Positions 1 to 7,769 of a stretch of 64,000 nucleotides of DNA are shown piece by piece. Below the pieces are notes generated by a model. That model searched no databases. It was not told the origin of the DNA and saw only the letters and a list, made by a program, of their open reading frames with translations. The DNA comes from CAZIXN01 sp039180415 (GTDB taxonomy: Bacteria; Planctomycetota; Phycisphaerae; Phycisphaerales; Phycisphaeraceae): positions 1-64,000 of the forward strand of contig JBCDDH010000002.1 in NCBI GenBank assembly GCA_039180415.1, given 5' to 3'. Positions within the stretch are counted from its first letter, which is position 1; each line of letters starts with the position of its first letter. The position numbers and the translations under genes are program-made.

Positions 1-157
1 CCGGCCCTCCAGCGCGACGCCACACCCGTGCCCGACGCCCCGCTCCGCGCCGGCAACCCGGCCCCCAGCCCGCCGCCGACCCCGGCCCGCTGGGGGCCGG
101 GTTGCCGGCGCGGAGCGGGGCGTCGGGCACGGGTGTGGCGTCGCGCTGGAGGGCCGG
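1..157. repeat. 69-bp perfect inverted repeat, 19-nt loop, at the window edge
   Basis: Bases 1-69 are the exact reverse complement of bases 89-157; the loop is 70-88. It lies inside the 3' part of the CARDB-like gene. Because the match reaches base 1, its true outer end is unknown. A perfect 69-bp hairpin within a coding region is unusual and is more likely a contig-end fold-back chimera than a natural element. Confidence 0.95.
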
Positions 158-898
158 CTGGATGGTTTCGGACGGCCGCGGCCCGGCTTGCAACTCCTCG
201 AACGCCTCGTGGGAGATCCAGGCGACGGTGATGCGGGGGGCTTCGGCGTCGTCGCCCAGGACGGGGTCGTCGGGCGTCTGTGCGACGGGCCGGACCTCGA
301 CGGCCACGGGCCGGACGTTGTTGGCTTCGCGGCCGGCTTCGTCGACGGCGTCGTCGGCGTCGGTGACCAGCAGCAGGAACATCGAGCCGGTGGGTGCATC
401 CTCGGGGATCACGGCGTCGAGCGTGGCGTCGTAATCGCTGCCGCGGGAGAGCCGGGGCAGCGCGTCGGCCCGGGCGATCAGGGCGTCGCCGGGGTCGAGC
501 GTGGCGTCGGCGGAGAGGAACGCGGCGTCGGTCCACCAAGGCGCGGCGGCATCGTCGCGGACCACGGCGTCGGCTTGGCCGAGGTTCGCGACGGTGAAGC
601 GCAGTGGGGTTTTGCTGCCGAGGATCAGGCGGGTGGGGGCTTGCGGTTCGCGGATCGCCAAGTCGGCGGCGGGCGAGGATGTCCCGGTGGGTTGGTCGGG
701 CTCGGGTTCGAGATCGGCGGCGGGGTCGAACGGGTCGGCGGTCGGCGTGAGCGGCGACTCGGTCGGGTCGTCGCGTTCGCCTGCGCCGACCCAGCCCACC
801 GCGACGGGCAGGCTGACCAGGTGGATCACCAGCGCGAGCGCGGCGGCGGCCGCGAGACGAGGCACCAGCGATTCGCGTTGGGCGGCGGCGCGGGGCAT
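1..898 (-). CDS. CARDB-like single-pass membrane protein (3' end cut by window edge)
   Basis: Open reading frame from an ATG at 898 that runs off the left edge, 299 residues visible. Residues about 15-37 form one hydrophobic segment, then an acidic Pro/Asp-rich linker leads to a beta-rich region (about 75-185) starting L-I-L-G-S-K-T-P-L-R-F-T-V-A-N-L-G-Q-A, which resembles CARDB-type extracellular adhesion domains. The start lies 21 nt after the stop of the ExbD-like gene, so the two are probably co-transcribed and this may be an envelope partner of an ExbB/ExbD energiser (inference). The last 50 or so residues are doubtful: bases 1-69 are a perfect reverse complement of 89-157, so the reading beyond base 89 may be artefactual. 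Family assignment is by eye only. Confidence 0.6.
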   Translation of the reverse strand, partial: MPRAAAQRESLVPRLAAAAALALVIHLVSLPVAVGWVGAGERDDPTESPLTPTADPFDPAADLEPEPDQPTGTSSPAADLAIREPQAPTRLILGSKTPLRFTVANLGQADAVVRDDAAAPWWTDAAFLSADATLDPGDALIARADALPRLSRGSDYDATLDAVIPEDAPTGSMFLLLVTDADDAVDEAGREANNVRPVAVEVRPVAQTPDDPVLGDDAEAPRITVAWISHEAFEELQAGPRPSETIQPALQRDATPVPDAPLRAGNPAPSGPGSAAGWGPGCRRGAGRRARVWRRAGGP

Positions 899-919
899 GG
901 CAAGATCGAGGGAACTCGG

Positions 920-1393
920 TTACTCGGCCGGCCGGCCGACGATCGCGACGTTTTCGAGGCCGGCGGCTTCGATGGCTTGCAGGATGCGCCACATCACCGG
1001 CCCGCGGTCGACCGGCGTGGCGTCGTCGGTTTCGGTGAGCGCGACAAACAGGCGGGGCCGGCCTTCGTCGTCGGCGAGCGTGCCGAGCAGCCGGTCGAGC
1101 GCGTCGGCTTCGAGCGGTTCTTCGTTGTAGGTCAGCCGCCCGCCGGGCTCGATGCGCAGGACGTGCTCCACGGTTGCGCCGGGGCCGCCGTCGCCGGCCA
1201 CGGGCGATAGGCCGACCTCGAGCGCTTCGACGCGGACCATGACGGCCATGGCGTAGATGAAGAAGGTGAGCAGCAGGAAGACCACGTCCAGCAGCGGCAT
1301 GAGCTCGAGTCGGACCTCGCGGGACGCGCCGCCGGGCCGGACGGGGAGGCGTCGGGCCGGCGCGTGGGTCGGGTTGTTCGGGGCGTGGCTCAC
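920..1393 (-). CDS. ExbD/TolR-family biopolymer transport protein
   Basis: 157 residues, close to the family's usual 130-150. A short cytoplasmic N-terminus is followed by one membrane segment (about 32-53) with the E-L-M-P-L-L-D-V-V-F-L-L-L motif; D36 corresponds to the conserved membrane Asp that couples proton flow in ExbD/TolR. The rest is a periplasmic domain. Start is GTG, with AAGG close upstream, 9 nt after the stop of the PEP-CTERM gene. No ExbB/TolQ gene is visible; it may lie beyond the left edge. Its partner substrate cannot be told from sequence. ExbD and TolR cannot be separated by eye. Confidence 0.85.
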   Translation of the reverse strand: MSHAPNNPTHAPARRLPVRPGGASREVRLELMPLLDVVFLLLTFFIYAMAVMVRVEALEVGLSPVAGDGGPGATVEHVLRIEPGGRLTYNEEPLEADALDRLLGTLADDEGRPRLFVALTETDDATPVDRGPVMWRILQAIEAAGLENVAIVGRPAE

Positions 1394-1402
1394 GCCTTCA
1401 GT

Positions 1403-2893
1403 TTAGAGCCGACGCCGGCGTCGTCGCAGCAGCACCGTGGACGCCAGCAGCGTGGCGATCGTGGCGGGCTCGGGGATGAACGTCAGGTCCAGCCGGTACA
1501 TCTGCACGTCGTCGATGCTGCCGGTGACGCGGAGGAAGTATTCGCCGGGGTCCAGCACCAGGTTGGCGAGGATTTCGGAGCCGCCGGCGATCGTGTCGTC
1601 GGCGACGGCCAGTGCCGTCTCGTTGAAGAAAAAGTCCAGCGGGTCGTCGATCAGCTCGAGCCGCAGGTCGTTGAGCGCGTCGGTGACCAGCGGGGCCTGT
1701 TCGCCGCCTTGCGGGCCCTGGTTGTAGGTCGGGCCCTTGGGGGTGAGCGTGGCGGTGATCGTGGCGGCGGGCTCGGTGATGGTGAAGCTGAACCAGTCTT
1801 CGTCGTTGATGCCGCTGATGCTGATGAAGTCGGTCATGTCCGGCGTGACGACGGCGGACGTGCTGCGGGCGTCGGTGCCGACGGCCACGGCGTCGCCGGC
1901 ACGGAGGACGCCGAACTCGGTGGCGGTGAACGCGTTGTCGTTGCCGCCGTCCTCTTCGTAGGCGTCGCCGTAGTTGCGGTGCAGCGCGAGGATGTCGTCG
2001 AACTGGGGGCCGTCGAAGCTGATGTCCAGGAACGGCTCCATGAGTTGACGGGAGTTGTTCGACTCGACGTGTTGAAGCCCCAGGCCGTGCAGCGCCTCGT
2101 GCATGATGACCTGACGGAACTGCAGGTTGTCCAGGAAGGTGCTGCTGAAGGTGCTGACGTTGCCGGTGTCGAGGACCATGTCGCCGGCGGAGGGGAAGTA
2201 GTTGTAAGCGATGACGTTGGGGTTGGATTGGCCGTCGATGAGGTGGCCGCCGATGCGGACGTCGGGGCGGACGCCGACTTGCCCGAGCGTGCCGGAATTC
2301 ACCCGGCCGGAGATGTCGATGCCGTCGTCGTTGGGCTCGTAGGTGTAGGACACGCCGCTGAGTTCGTCGATGCGTCCGAAGGCTTGCTCGAAGATGCCGA
2401 ACCACGCGCGTTGGGTGAGGTCGGCCCCGCCGGTGGAAGCGGGGTCGCGGATGCCGTCGAGGAATTCGATCAGCGAACTGGGCCCGGTCTCCTCGCTTTC
2501 GCGGGTAGAGATGATGGTGGAACCCTCTTGCGCGAAGCCCCAGGTGAGTTGCGTGGGGTTGCCCAAGGTGCTGCCGCGGGGCTGCTGGGCGGTCTGGGAC
2601 CAGCGGGTGAGGATCTGGAAGTCGGCAAAGCCGACCGTGTCGCCGTAATCGTGGTGGCTGTGTCCGTGGTGGTGGTGGCTGTGGCTGTGGCCGGCGGCGC
2701 AGGCGGGGCAGGTGGCATGGTCGTGGGTCCCGACGGTCGCCGAGTCGCCGCCGGGCTCCGTGAGGCCCGTGTCCCACAGCCCCCACGCCGGGGCCGTGAC
2801 GGCCGCCAGCATCAACGCCAGCAAGCCCGAGCCGGCATCCATGCGACGAGGCCGGCGGGATCGATCTGTGCCCCCACCGCGATGCGAACTCAT
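1403..2893 (-). CDS. PEP-CTERM secreted zinc metallopeptidase-like protein with PPC domain
   Basis: 496 residues from the ATG at 2893, chosen because G-A-G-G-A-G sits 5 nt upstream; a longer frame to 2935 lacks such a site. Signal-peptide-like hydrophobic stretch near 23-38. A Cys/His-rich run (about 62-81) contains C-P-A-C followed by clustered histidines, possibly metal-binding. Residues 265-275 read H-E-A-L-H-G-L-G-L-Q-H, the HExxHxxGxxH zinc signature of metzincins, in a domain resembling matrixin-like peptidases. Residues about 340-465 resemble a bacterial pre-peptidase C-terminal (PPC) domain (D-E-D-W-F-S-F). The C-terminus I-P-E-P, hydrophobic segment and Arg cluster is a PEP-CTERM tail, so export and exosortase-type processing are expected. 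Substrate unknown. Confidence 0.8.
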   Translation of the reverse strand: MSSHRGGGTDRSRRPRRMDAGSGLLALMLAAVTAPAWGLWDTGLTEPGGDSATVGTHDHATCPACAAGHSHSHHHHGHSHHDYGDTVGFADFQILTRWSQTAQQPRGSTLGNPTQLTWGFAQEGSTIISTRESEETGPSSLIEFLDGIRDPASTGGADLTQRAWFGIFEQAFGRIDELSGVSYTYEPNDDGIDISGRVNSGTLGQVGVRPDVRIGGHLIDGQSNPNVIAYNYFPSAGDMVLDTGNVSTFSSTFLDNLQFRQVIMHEALHGLGLQHVESNNSRQLMEPFLDISFDGPQFDDILALHRNYGDAYEEDGGNDNAFTATEFGVLRAGDAVAVGTDARSTSAVVTPDMTDFISISGINDEDWFSFTITEPAATITATLTPKGPTYNQGPQGGEQAPLVTDALNDLRLELIDDPLDFFFNETALAVADDTIAGGSEILANLVLDPGEYFLRVTGSIDDVQMYRLDLTFIPEPATIATLLASTVLLRRRRRRL

Positions 2894-2972
2894 CGATTCT
2901 CCTCGGGAACGTCCGGCGCAGAATCGGCACCGCAACCACGCCTAGCGCGAACCAAATGATACTTCCAAATCA

Positions 2973-3007
2973 CGGAAAAGCGATGCTTTTTCCGGGTCGA
3001 AACCCGG
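2973..3007 (-). terminator. probable terminator after aroB
   Basis: Two adjacent hairpins follow aroB on its strand. The first in order is C-C-G-G-G-T / A-C-C-C-G-G with a 4-nt loop (2992-3007). The second is C-G-G-A-A-A-A paired with T-T-T-T-C-C-G around 2973-2994, with one bulge; its 3' arm supplies a T run. Located 28-60 nt past the aroB stop and before the divergently placed next transcription unit start. Function inferred from shape only. Confidence 0.5.
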
Positions 3008-3034
3008 GTTCACCGCCGCGATCGCGGCCTCGAT

Positions 3035-4135
3035 TCAGCCCCGCACCGCGTCCCACGCCGCGGCGATCCGCTCGACGGAGACGTCGTCGCGGATCGTCAC
3101 CGCCCCGATCTGGGTGGGCAGCACCAGGCGGATCTTGCCGCTCTGAACCTTTTTGTCGTGGCCCATCGCCTTGAGGAGGATCGGCGTGGGGCCGAGCGTG
3201 CCCGCCGCCGGCAGGCCGACCCGCTCCACCGCTTCGGCGATGCGTTGGGGGACCGAGCCGTCGCACAGCCCGATCTCCGCCGCGAGCGTCGCCGCCGCCA
3301 CCATGCCGATGCTCACCGCTTCGCCGTGCTTGTACTTGCCGCCGAACTGAGTCGTGGCCTCGATCGCGTGGGCGAAGGTGTGGCCGAAGTTCAGGTGCGC
3401 CCGCTCGCCGGCTTCCCGTTCGTCGGCCATCACCACATCGGCCTTGATCCGCACGTTCCGCTCGACCAGTTCGATGAGCGTCGGGCCGTCCAACTCCGCG
3501 ATCCGCTCGGCCTTGCCCACGATCCACTCGAACAGCGACGCGTCGCGGATCACGCCGTGCTTCAAGCACTCCGCCAAGCCGCACCGCAGTTCGCGCTCCG
3601 GCAGCGTCGCCAACACGCCCACGTCCGCGACAACCAGGTCCGGCTGCCAGAAGCTGCCGATCAGGTTCTTGCCCTGCGGCATGTTTACGCCGGTCTTACC
3701 GCCCACCGACGCGTCCACCATCGCCAGCAGGCTGGTCGGGCACTGCACGAACGGCACGCCCCGCAGGTACGTCGCCGCCACGAACCCCGTCACGTCGCCG
3801 CAGATCCCCCCGCCCAGGCTGACCACCGGGTGGCCGCGCTCGTGCCGGCTCTCCAGCAGCAGCGTGTAGAGCGAGTGCACGGTGCCGAGCGTTTTTTTCT
3901 TCTCGCTCACCGGGATCACGTGCACCGTCGTGTCCAGGCCCTGGTCCTGCATCGCCGCCGCGACCGCCCGGCCGTGGTGCGGCTCCACGCCTTCGTCGGT
4001 AATCAGCGCCGCTCGGCCGCCGTCGCGCACGCTCGGCACGGCCTCTCGGACCAACGCGCCCAGCCGCGACAACGCCCCCGCTTCCACGCGGATGTCGTAC
4101 GCATGTCCCGGCAGACTCAGGTTGACGACGCCCAT
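3035..4135 (-). CDS. aroB: 3-dehydroquinate synthase
   Basis: 366 residues, normal family length. It converts DAHP to 3-dehydroquinate, step two of the shikimate pathway, in the cytoplasm, using NAD and Zn/Co. Visible signatures: the G-G-G-I-C-G-D-V-T-G-F nucleotide site (108-118), P-T-S-L-L-A-M-V-D-A-S-V-G-G-K-T-G (133-149), metal ligand E189 in G-L-A-E-C-L-K-H-G, and the two His ligands in N-F-G-H-T-F-A-H-A (about 254) and H-G-E-A-V-S-I-G-M (about 271). ATG start. It stands alone rather than beside other aro genes; the neighbour upstream is an unrelated membrane protein gene 26 nt away. Confidence 0.97.
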   Translation of the reverse strand: MGVVNLSLPGHAYDIRVEAGALSRLGALVREAVPSVRDGGRAALITDEGVEPHHGRAVAAAMQDQGLDTTVHVIPVSEKKKTLGTVHSLYTLLLESRHERGHPVVSLGGGICGDVTGFVAATYLRGVPFVQCPTSLLAMVDASVGGKTGVNMPQGKNLIGSFWQPDLVVADVGVLATLPERELRCGLAECLKHGVIRDASLFEWIVGKAERIAELDGPTLIELVERNVRIKADVVMADEREAGERAHLNFGHTFAHAIEATTQFGGKYKHGEAVSIGMVAAATLAAEIGLCDGSVPQRIAEAVERVGLPAAGTLGPTPILLKAMGHDKKVQSGKIRLVLPTQIGAVTIRDDVSVERIAAAWDAVRG

Positions 4136-4161
4136 CGGCCGAGTCTAAACCAACGCCACGC

Positions 4162-5040
4162 TCAAGAACGCTCGCCCCGACGTTCCTGGCCCGCGTCCGT
4201 AGACGGCTCCGCCTGGTCCCCGCGTTTCGCCAGCACCGCCAACGCCGCTTCCGGGTCCTCCGGCAAAGGGCCGCCGGCCGTATCCCCCTCCGTCGCCGCA
4301 GCCACATTGTCGGTTCGCCGTCGCGCAGCCCGCCTCCGCCCCACCACGTCCACCCGACCAAACAACCGGCTCAACCGCCAAAGCACCGCCAACCCCAGCA
4401 CCGCCGCCACCGCGGTCCCGATCCCCGGCCCCCAACCCCTCAAGCCCTCGCGCCCCGAAGGCGCCGCCACCACCTCCACCCCTCGCGCCACCACCACCGG
4501 GTACGTCCGCGCCGCCCCCGCCGCGTCCACATCTTGCCAAAGCCCCAAAAACCGCCCCACCACCCGCACGCGCCGCCCATGCACGGCTTCGCCGATCTCG
4601 TCTGCCGGGTCCACAAACCAGACCACCACCGGCAACACCTCCGGCTCTTGAAGCCCACGGGCATCGTCCGCGGATCGCTCGCTTCCCATCCCCACGTCTA
4701 CCCCCACGCCCCACTCCGTCACCGACGCTCCCCAGGGCTGTTGCGCCCTGACCAGCGAAATCTGTCGGCGGCGGCCCGCGTCCGTTCCTTCCACCAGCAC
4801 TTTCTGCGCCCGATAATCGCCCGGCCGGGACAAGACCGCCGACCAGTTCACCAACGTCGCCCCCGCCTCGTCCGCCGCCGTCCCCGACCAGCCCGCCACG
4901 TCCGCCAGCAACGCGTACAAGGCCGGTTGGTCCGGGTGCGTCCCGTCCACAAAGGTCGCGGCTTGCCGCGCTTGGCCTGGTTCCAGCGCCGCCGCCCCGC
5001 TTGCCGCCATTATCACCAGCATCCACCAGACGCCACGCAT
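4162..5040 (-). CDS. membrane-anchored protein of unknown function
   Basis: 292 residues from the ATG at 5040, chosen because it begins a signal peptide (M-R-G-V-W-W-M-L-V-I-M-A-A-S-G-A-A-A); a GTG 72 nt further out is possible. A periplasmic region of about 185 residues follows, then one membrane helix (about 208-228) and a basic, then acidic, cytoplasmic tail. The periplasmic part contains the segment R-R-V-R-V-V-G-R-F-L-G that resembles a small OB-like beta barrel, but I do not recognise the family. Its stop is 26 nt before aroB, so co-transcription is likely. GC-skewed codon use is normal for the region. Confidence 0.7.
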   Translation of the reverse strand: MRGVWWMLVIMAASGAAALEPGQARQAATFVDGTHPDQPALYALLADVAGWSGTAADEAGATLVNWSAVLSRPGDYRAQKVLVEGTDAGRRRQISLVRAQQPWGASVTEWGVGVDVGMGSERSADDARGLQEPEVLPVVVWFVDPADEIGEAVHGRRVRVVGRFLGLWQDVDAAGAARTYPVVVARGVEVVAAPSGREGLRGWGPGIGTAVAAVLGLAVLWRLSRLFGRVDVVGRRRAARRRTDNVAAATEGDTAGGPLPEDPEAALAVLAKRGDQAEPSTDAGQERRGERS

Positions 5041-5166
5041 CCCTGCATCGTAAAGCCCGCGGATCGCCTCACCCCGCCGGGCCGGGCCGCGCCCCTCGAC
5101 GTTCGCGTCCACCCCCGAAAATTCTTAACCGACGCGATCTTCATATCTCCCAGCTATGCTGAACCT

Positions 5167-5634
5167 ATGAACGACTCCACGGGCGGATCAGGGCAAGGCG
5201 GGCAGCGACGCGGCGGCTACGGCGGCGGCGGCGGACGTGGCGGCAACCGCCCGTTCCGCTCCAACCGACCCATGCGCGGCGGCAGCGCCCGACCCTACGG
5301 CGGCAACCGCGGCGGCGGCCGGGGCGGTGGCGGTGGCGGCCGCGGCCAAAAGCCCGACCTGCCCATGCTCCTGGGCGAGCCCTCGCCCTCGCTGGCCAAG
5401 ATCAACGCCATGAACATGGCCAAGCTCACCGAGAAGATCGCCGCGCTCGCCGCCGACCGCGTCCACCTGGTCAACAAGGCCAAGAAGCTCCACGCCGCCG
5501 GCGAAGCCAAGACCGAGCAGCTCAAGCAGACGCTCGACCTGATCGAGCGCCTCGACGCGCTCAAGGCCGCCGCCGAAAAACGCCTCGCCGGCAAAGCCGA
5601 ACGCAAGGCGCTGCGCGAAGCGGGCAAGCTCTAA
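5167..5634 (+). CDS. RGG-box low-complexity protein with helical C-terminus
   Basis: 155 residues from the ATG at 5167. Residues 6-62 are almost only Gly and Arg with a few Asn/Pro/Ser (repeated R-G-G and G-G-N-R), the composition of RGG-type RNA-binding tails. Residues about 75-155 are Ala/Lys/Glu/Leu-rich and strongly helical, probably a coiled coil. No known globular domain is seen. A role in nucleic-acid or RNP binding is inference from composition only. It is transcribed away from the 4162 gene, sharing a short divergent promoter region (5041-5166). Confidence 0.7.
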   Translation: MNDSTGGSGQGGQRRGGYGGGGGRGGNRPFRSNRPMRGGSARPYGGNRGGGRGGGGGGRGQKPDLPMLLGEPSPSLAKINAMNMAKLTEKIAALAADRVHLVNKAKKLHAAGEAKTEQLKQTLDLIERLDALKAAAEKRLAGKAERKALREAGKL

Positions 5635-5797
5635 GTTCTCACGCCATCTCTCACGCGGAAACCGCGATCGACCGTCCTACCCAACCTCGAGAAGCCCGAG
5701 TTCCCCGAACGCGAAGCTCCCGCGAAGCCGGCAAGCCTTGATGGCTCGACGCGGCCTCGCACATCAATGTCGGGCCGATTTCAAGGCAGAAGCAAAT

Positions 5798-6001
5798 ATG
5801 GGCCTCTACCGTAGACCCGAAGACTTCGACGAAGATTGGGCGATCCGCCGGGCGTTGCGACGCGTGATCGATCCGCAGACTTCGCACTTCTGGGCCATGT
5901 CGTTGGCCGCGTGCTTCGCGTTGCTGATCACGTTCATCATGATTGGAATGGTGCTCTACCGGATCACGCGTGACATCCACATCTCGCCTTCGATTCAGTG
6001 A
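5798..6001 (+). CDS. small single-pass membrane protein
   Basis: 67 residues from an ATG at 5798; an upstream in-frame GTG/TTG-type extension exists, but the short form gives a simple charged N-terminus (1-28) followed by one strong membrane helix (about 33-54, A-M-S-L-A-A-C-F-A-L-L-I-T-F). Ends facing the fabG stop convergently 18 nt away. No family recognised. The Asp/Glu/Arg-rich head suggests a cytoplasmic N-terminal segment. Confidence 0.5.
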   Translation: MGLYRRPEDFDEDWAIRRALRRVIDPQTSHFWAMSLAACFALLITFIMIGMVLYRITRDIHISPSIQ

Positions 6002-6019
6002 ACTCCGTCGAAGGCGGCC

Positions 6020-6766
6020 TCAGCTCATCGTCATCCCGCCGTCGACCGTCAGCACCTGCCCGGTGACGTAGCTCGCCTCGTCGGACGCGAGGAACGCCAC
6101 CGCCGCGGCGATCTCTTCCGGCTGACCCATCCGGCCCAGCGCGGTCATCTGCTTCACGCCGTCCTTGATCTTGTCGGGCAGCACGTCGGTCATGTCGGTC
6201 TGGATGAACCCGGGCGCGACGACGTTGGCGGTGATGCCGCGTTTGCCCATCTCTTTGGCGAGGCTCTTGGTGAAGCCCGCGAGGCCCGCCTTGGCCGCGG
6301 CGTAGTTGGACTGCCCGGCGTTGCCGACCACGCCCGAGACGCTGCCCAGGTTGATGATCCGGCCGAAACGCTTCTGCATCATGTGCTTGGTCGCGGCGCG
6401 GCAGGCGACGAAGACCGAACGCAGGTTGGTCTGGATCACCGCGTCGAACTCGTCGTCGGTCATCCGCATCAGCAGGTTGTCCTTGGTGATGCCGGCGTTG
6501 TTGACGAGGATGTCGAGCCGGCCGTGGGCTTCGGCGGTGTCGTCCACGAGTTTCGCGAGCGCGTCGCCGTCCGAGATGTCGCACGTCGCGACCGATGCGC
6601 TGCCGGCGATGTCTTCGTGGTCGATCAGTTGCTTGACGGCTTCGAGCTTCTCGATCGAGCGGGCGACGCAGACGACGTGGCAGCCCTGTTTCGCGAGGGC
6701 GAGCGCGGTGGCGGCGCCGATGCCGCGGGACGCGCCGGTGACGAGGGCGACTCTGGATTCGGACAT
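6020..6766 (-). CDS. fabG: 3-oxoacyl-[acyl-carrier-protein] reductase
   Basis: 248 residues, exactly the family's size. NADPH-dependent reduction of 3-oxoacyl-ACP in fatty acid elongation. Short-chain dehydrogenase marks are all present: T-G-A-S-R-G-I-G (10-17), N-N-A-G (89-92), the catalytic Ser142/144-Tyr155-Lys159 set in G-S-V-S-G to Y-A-A-A-K, and the C-terminal V-D-G-G-M. Start ATG with A-G-G-A about 8 nt upstream. Last gene of rpmF-plsX-fabH-fabD-fabG; acpP, which often follows, is not in the window. Confidence 0.95.
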   Translation of the reverse strand: MSESRVALVTGASRGIGAATALALAKQGCHVVCVARSIEKLEAVKQLIDHEDIAGSASVATCDISDGDALAKLVDDTAEAHGRLDILVNNAGITKDNLLMRMTDDEFDAVIQTNLRSVFVACRAATKHMMQKRFGRIINLGSVSGVVGNAGQSNYAAAKAGLAGFTKSLAKEMGKRGITANVVAPGFIQTDMTDVLPDKIKDGVKQMTALGRMGQPEEIAAAVAFLASDEASYVTGQVLTVDGGMTMS

Positions 6767-6809
6767 TGGAGATTCCTAAAGAAAGTTGAACCGCGGAGGC
6801 GCGGTTGGT

Positions 6810-7769
6810 TCAGGCCGGCTCGGCCAGGTTCTTCACCTTGACCGATTTGTCGATGCGGCGCATCAGGCCGGTGAGGACTTTACCGGGGGGCAGCTCGGCG
6901 TAGCCGTGGGCGTTGGCGGGGAAGGCCTGCGCGGCGTGGGCCATGCTCTGGCTCCAACGGACGGGGTGCGTGAGCTGCTTGACGAGGCGGTCTTGGATCG
7001 CGTTGGCGTCCGAATCGTGCGGCTCGCCCGTCACGTTGCTGTACACCGGGCAACGCGGCGTCTGCCAGTTCACGTCGGCGAGCGCCTCGGCCAAGCGGTC
7101 GGCGGCGGGCTGCATGAGCGGCGAATGGAACGCGCCGGCCACCGTGAGCGGCGTGGGCTTGAAGCCGGCCTCGGACGCCAGCGGCACGACGGCCTCGCAC
7201 GCTCGGATCGACCCCGACACGACGACCTGCATCGCGGAGTTGTAGTTGGCGGGGACCAGCACTTCGTCGCTGCCTGCTTGTTCCACGGCCCGCTGGCAAA
7301 GCGACACGATCGCGTCTTCCGAAACGTCGCCGGTGATCGCGACCATGGAGCCTTGCGACGCTTCCGCCGCGTCCTGCATCGCCCGGCCGCGCAGCCGGAC
7401 GAGTTCCAGGCCCTCGAGGAAGTCGTACGCGCCGGCCAGGTGCAACGCCGTGAACTCGCCGAGCGAAAGCCCCGCGGTGGCGGCGACGTTGGCGCGTTCG
7501 ACGCCGCCGGTTTCCACGAGCGCCTGATAGCCCGCGACCGACGCGACGTAGATCGCCACTTGCGCCATGTCGGTGCGATTGAGCTTCTCTTCGGGCCCGC
7601 TGAAGCAAAGGCCGGCCAGGTCAAACCCCAGGTGCTGATCGGCCGCGGCGAAGGTTTGCTTGGCGACGGGATAGGCGTCGAACCAGGCCTTGGCCATGCC
7701 GACGTGTTGGGCGCCTTGGCCGGGGCAGAGGAGAATTTCAGATTTTTGATTTGAGATTTCAGATGTCAT
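6810..7769 (-). CDS. fabD: malonyl-CoA:ACP transacylase with start codons taken from an inverted-repeat unit
   Basis: 319 residues. Transfers malonyl from CoA to ACP. Signatures: G-Q-G-A-Q (17-21), nucleophile S102 in G-L-S-L-G-E (the usual GHSxGE has Leu in place of His here), and H in A-G-A-F-H-S-P-L-M near 214. The only plausible start is the ATG at 7769, 8 nt inside the end of the S23 gene; codons 2-13 (T-S-E-I-S-N-Q-K-S-E-I-L) lie in the left 36-bp inverted repeat. The family core begins only at about residue 13, so the inserted unit now provides the start. No clear ribosome-binding site; translation is probably coupled to the S23 gene, whose stop overlaps. fabG follows 43 nt later. Confidence 0.93.
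   Translation of the reverse strand: MTSEISNQKSEILLCPGQGAQHVGMAKAWFDAYPVAKQTFAAADQHLGFDLAGLCFSGPEEKLNRTDMAQVAIYVASVAGYQALVETGGVERANVAATAGLSLGEFTALHLAGAYDFLEGLELVRLRGRAMQDAAEASQGSMVAITGDVSEDAIVSLCQRAVEQAGSDEVLVPANYNSAMQVVVSGSIRACEAVVPLASEAGFKPTPLTVAGAFHSPLMQPAADRLAEALADVNWQTPRCPVYSNVTGEPHDSDANAIQDRLVKQLTHPVRWSQSMAHAAQAFPANAHGYAELPPGKVLTGLMRRIDKSVKVKNLAEPA
7731..7766. repeat. left arm of 36-bp inverted repeat
   Basis: Exact reverse complement of 8133-8168. Contains the 9-mer A-T-T-T-C-A-G-A-T twice, separated by an A/T-rich spacer. It encodes the first residues of FabD (after the ATG) and contains the stop codon (7759-7761) of the S23 gene. Confidence 0.97.

Noticed and set aside
188..1210. 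340-residue plus-strand frame at the left end
   Set aside because: Antisense to the CARDB-like and ExbD genes; no motif, and the ExbD identification on the minus strand is clear.
1398..2939. 513-residue Arg/His/Pro-rich minus frame beside the metzincin-like gene
   Set aside because: Frame-shifted shadow of the real gene at 1403-2893; only the latter has a signal peptide, the zinc motif, a sorting tail and a good ribosome-binding site.
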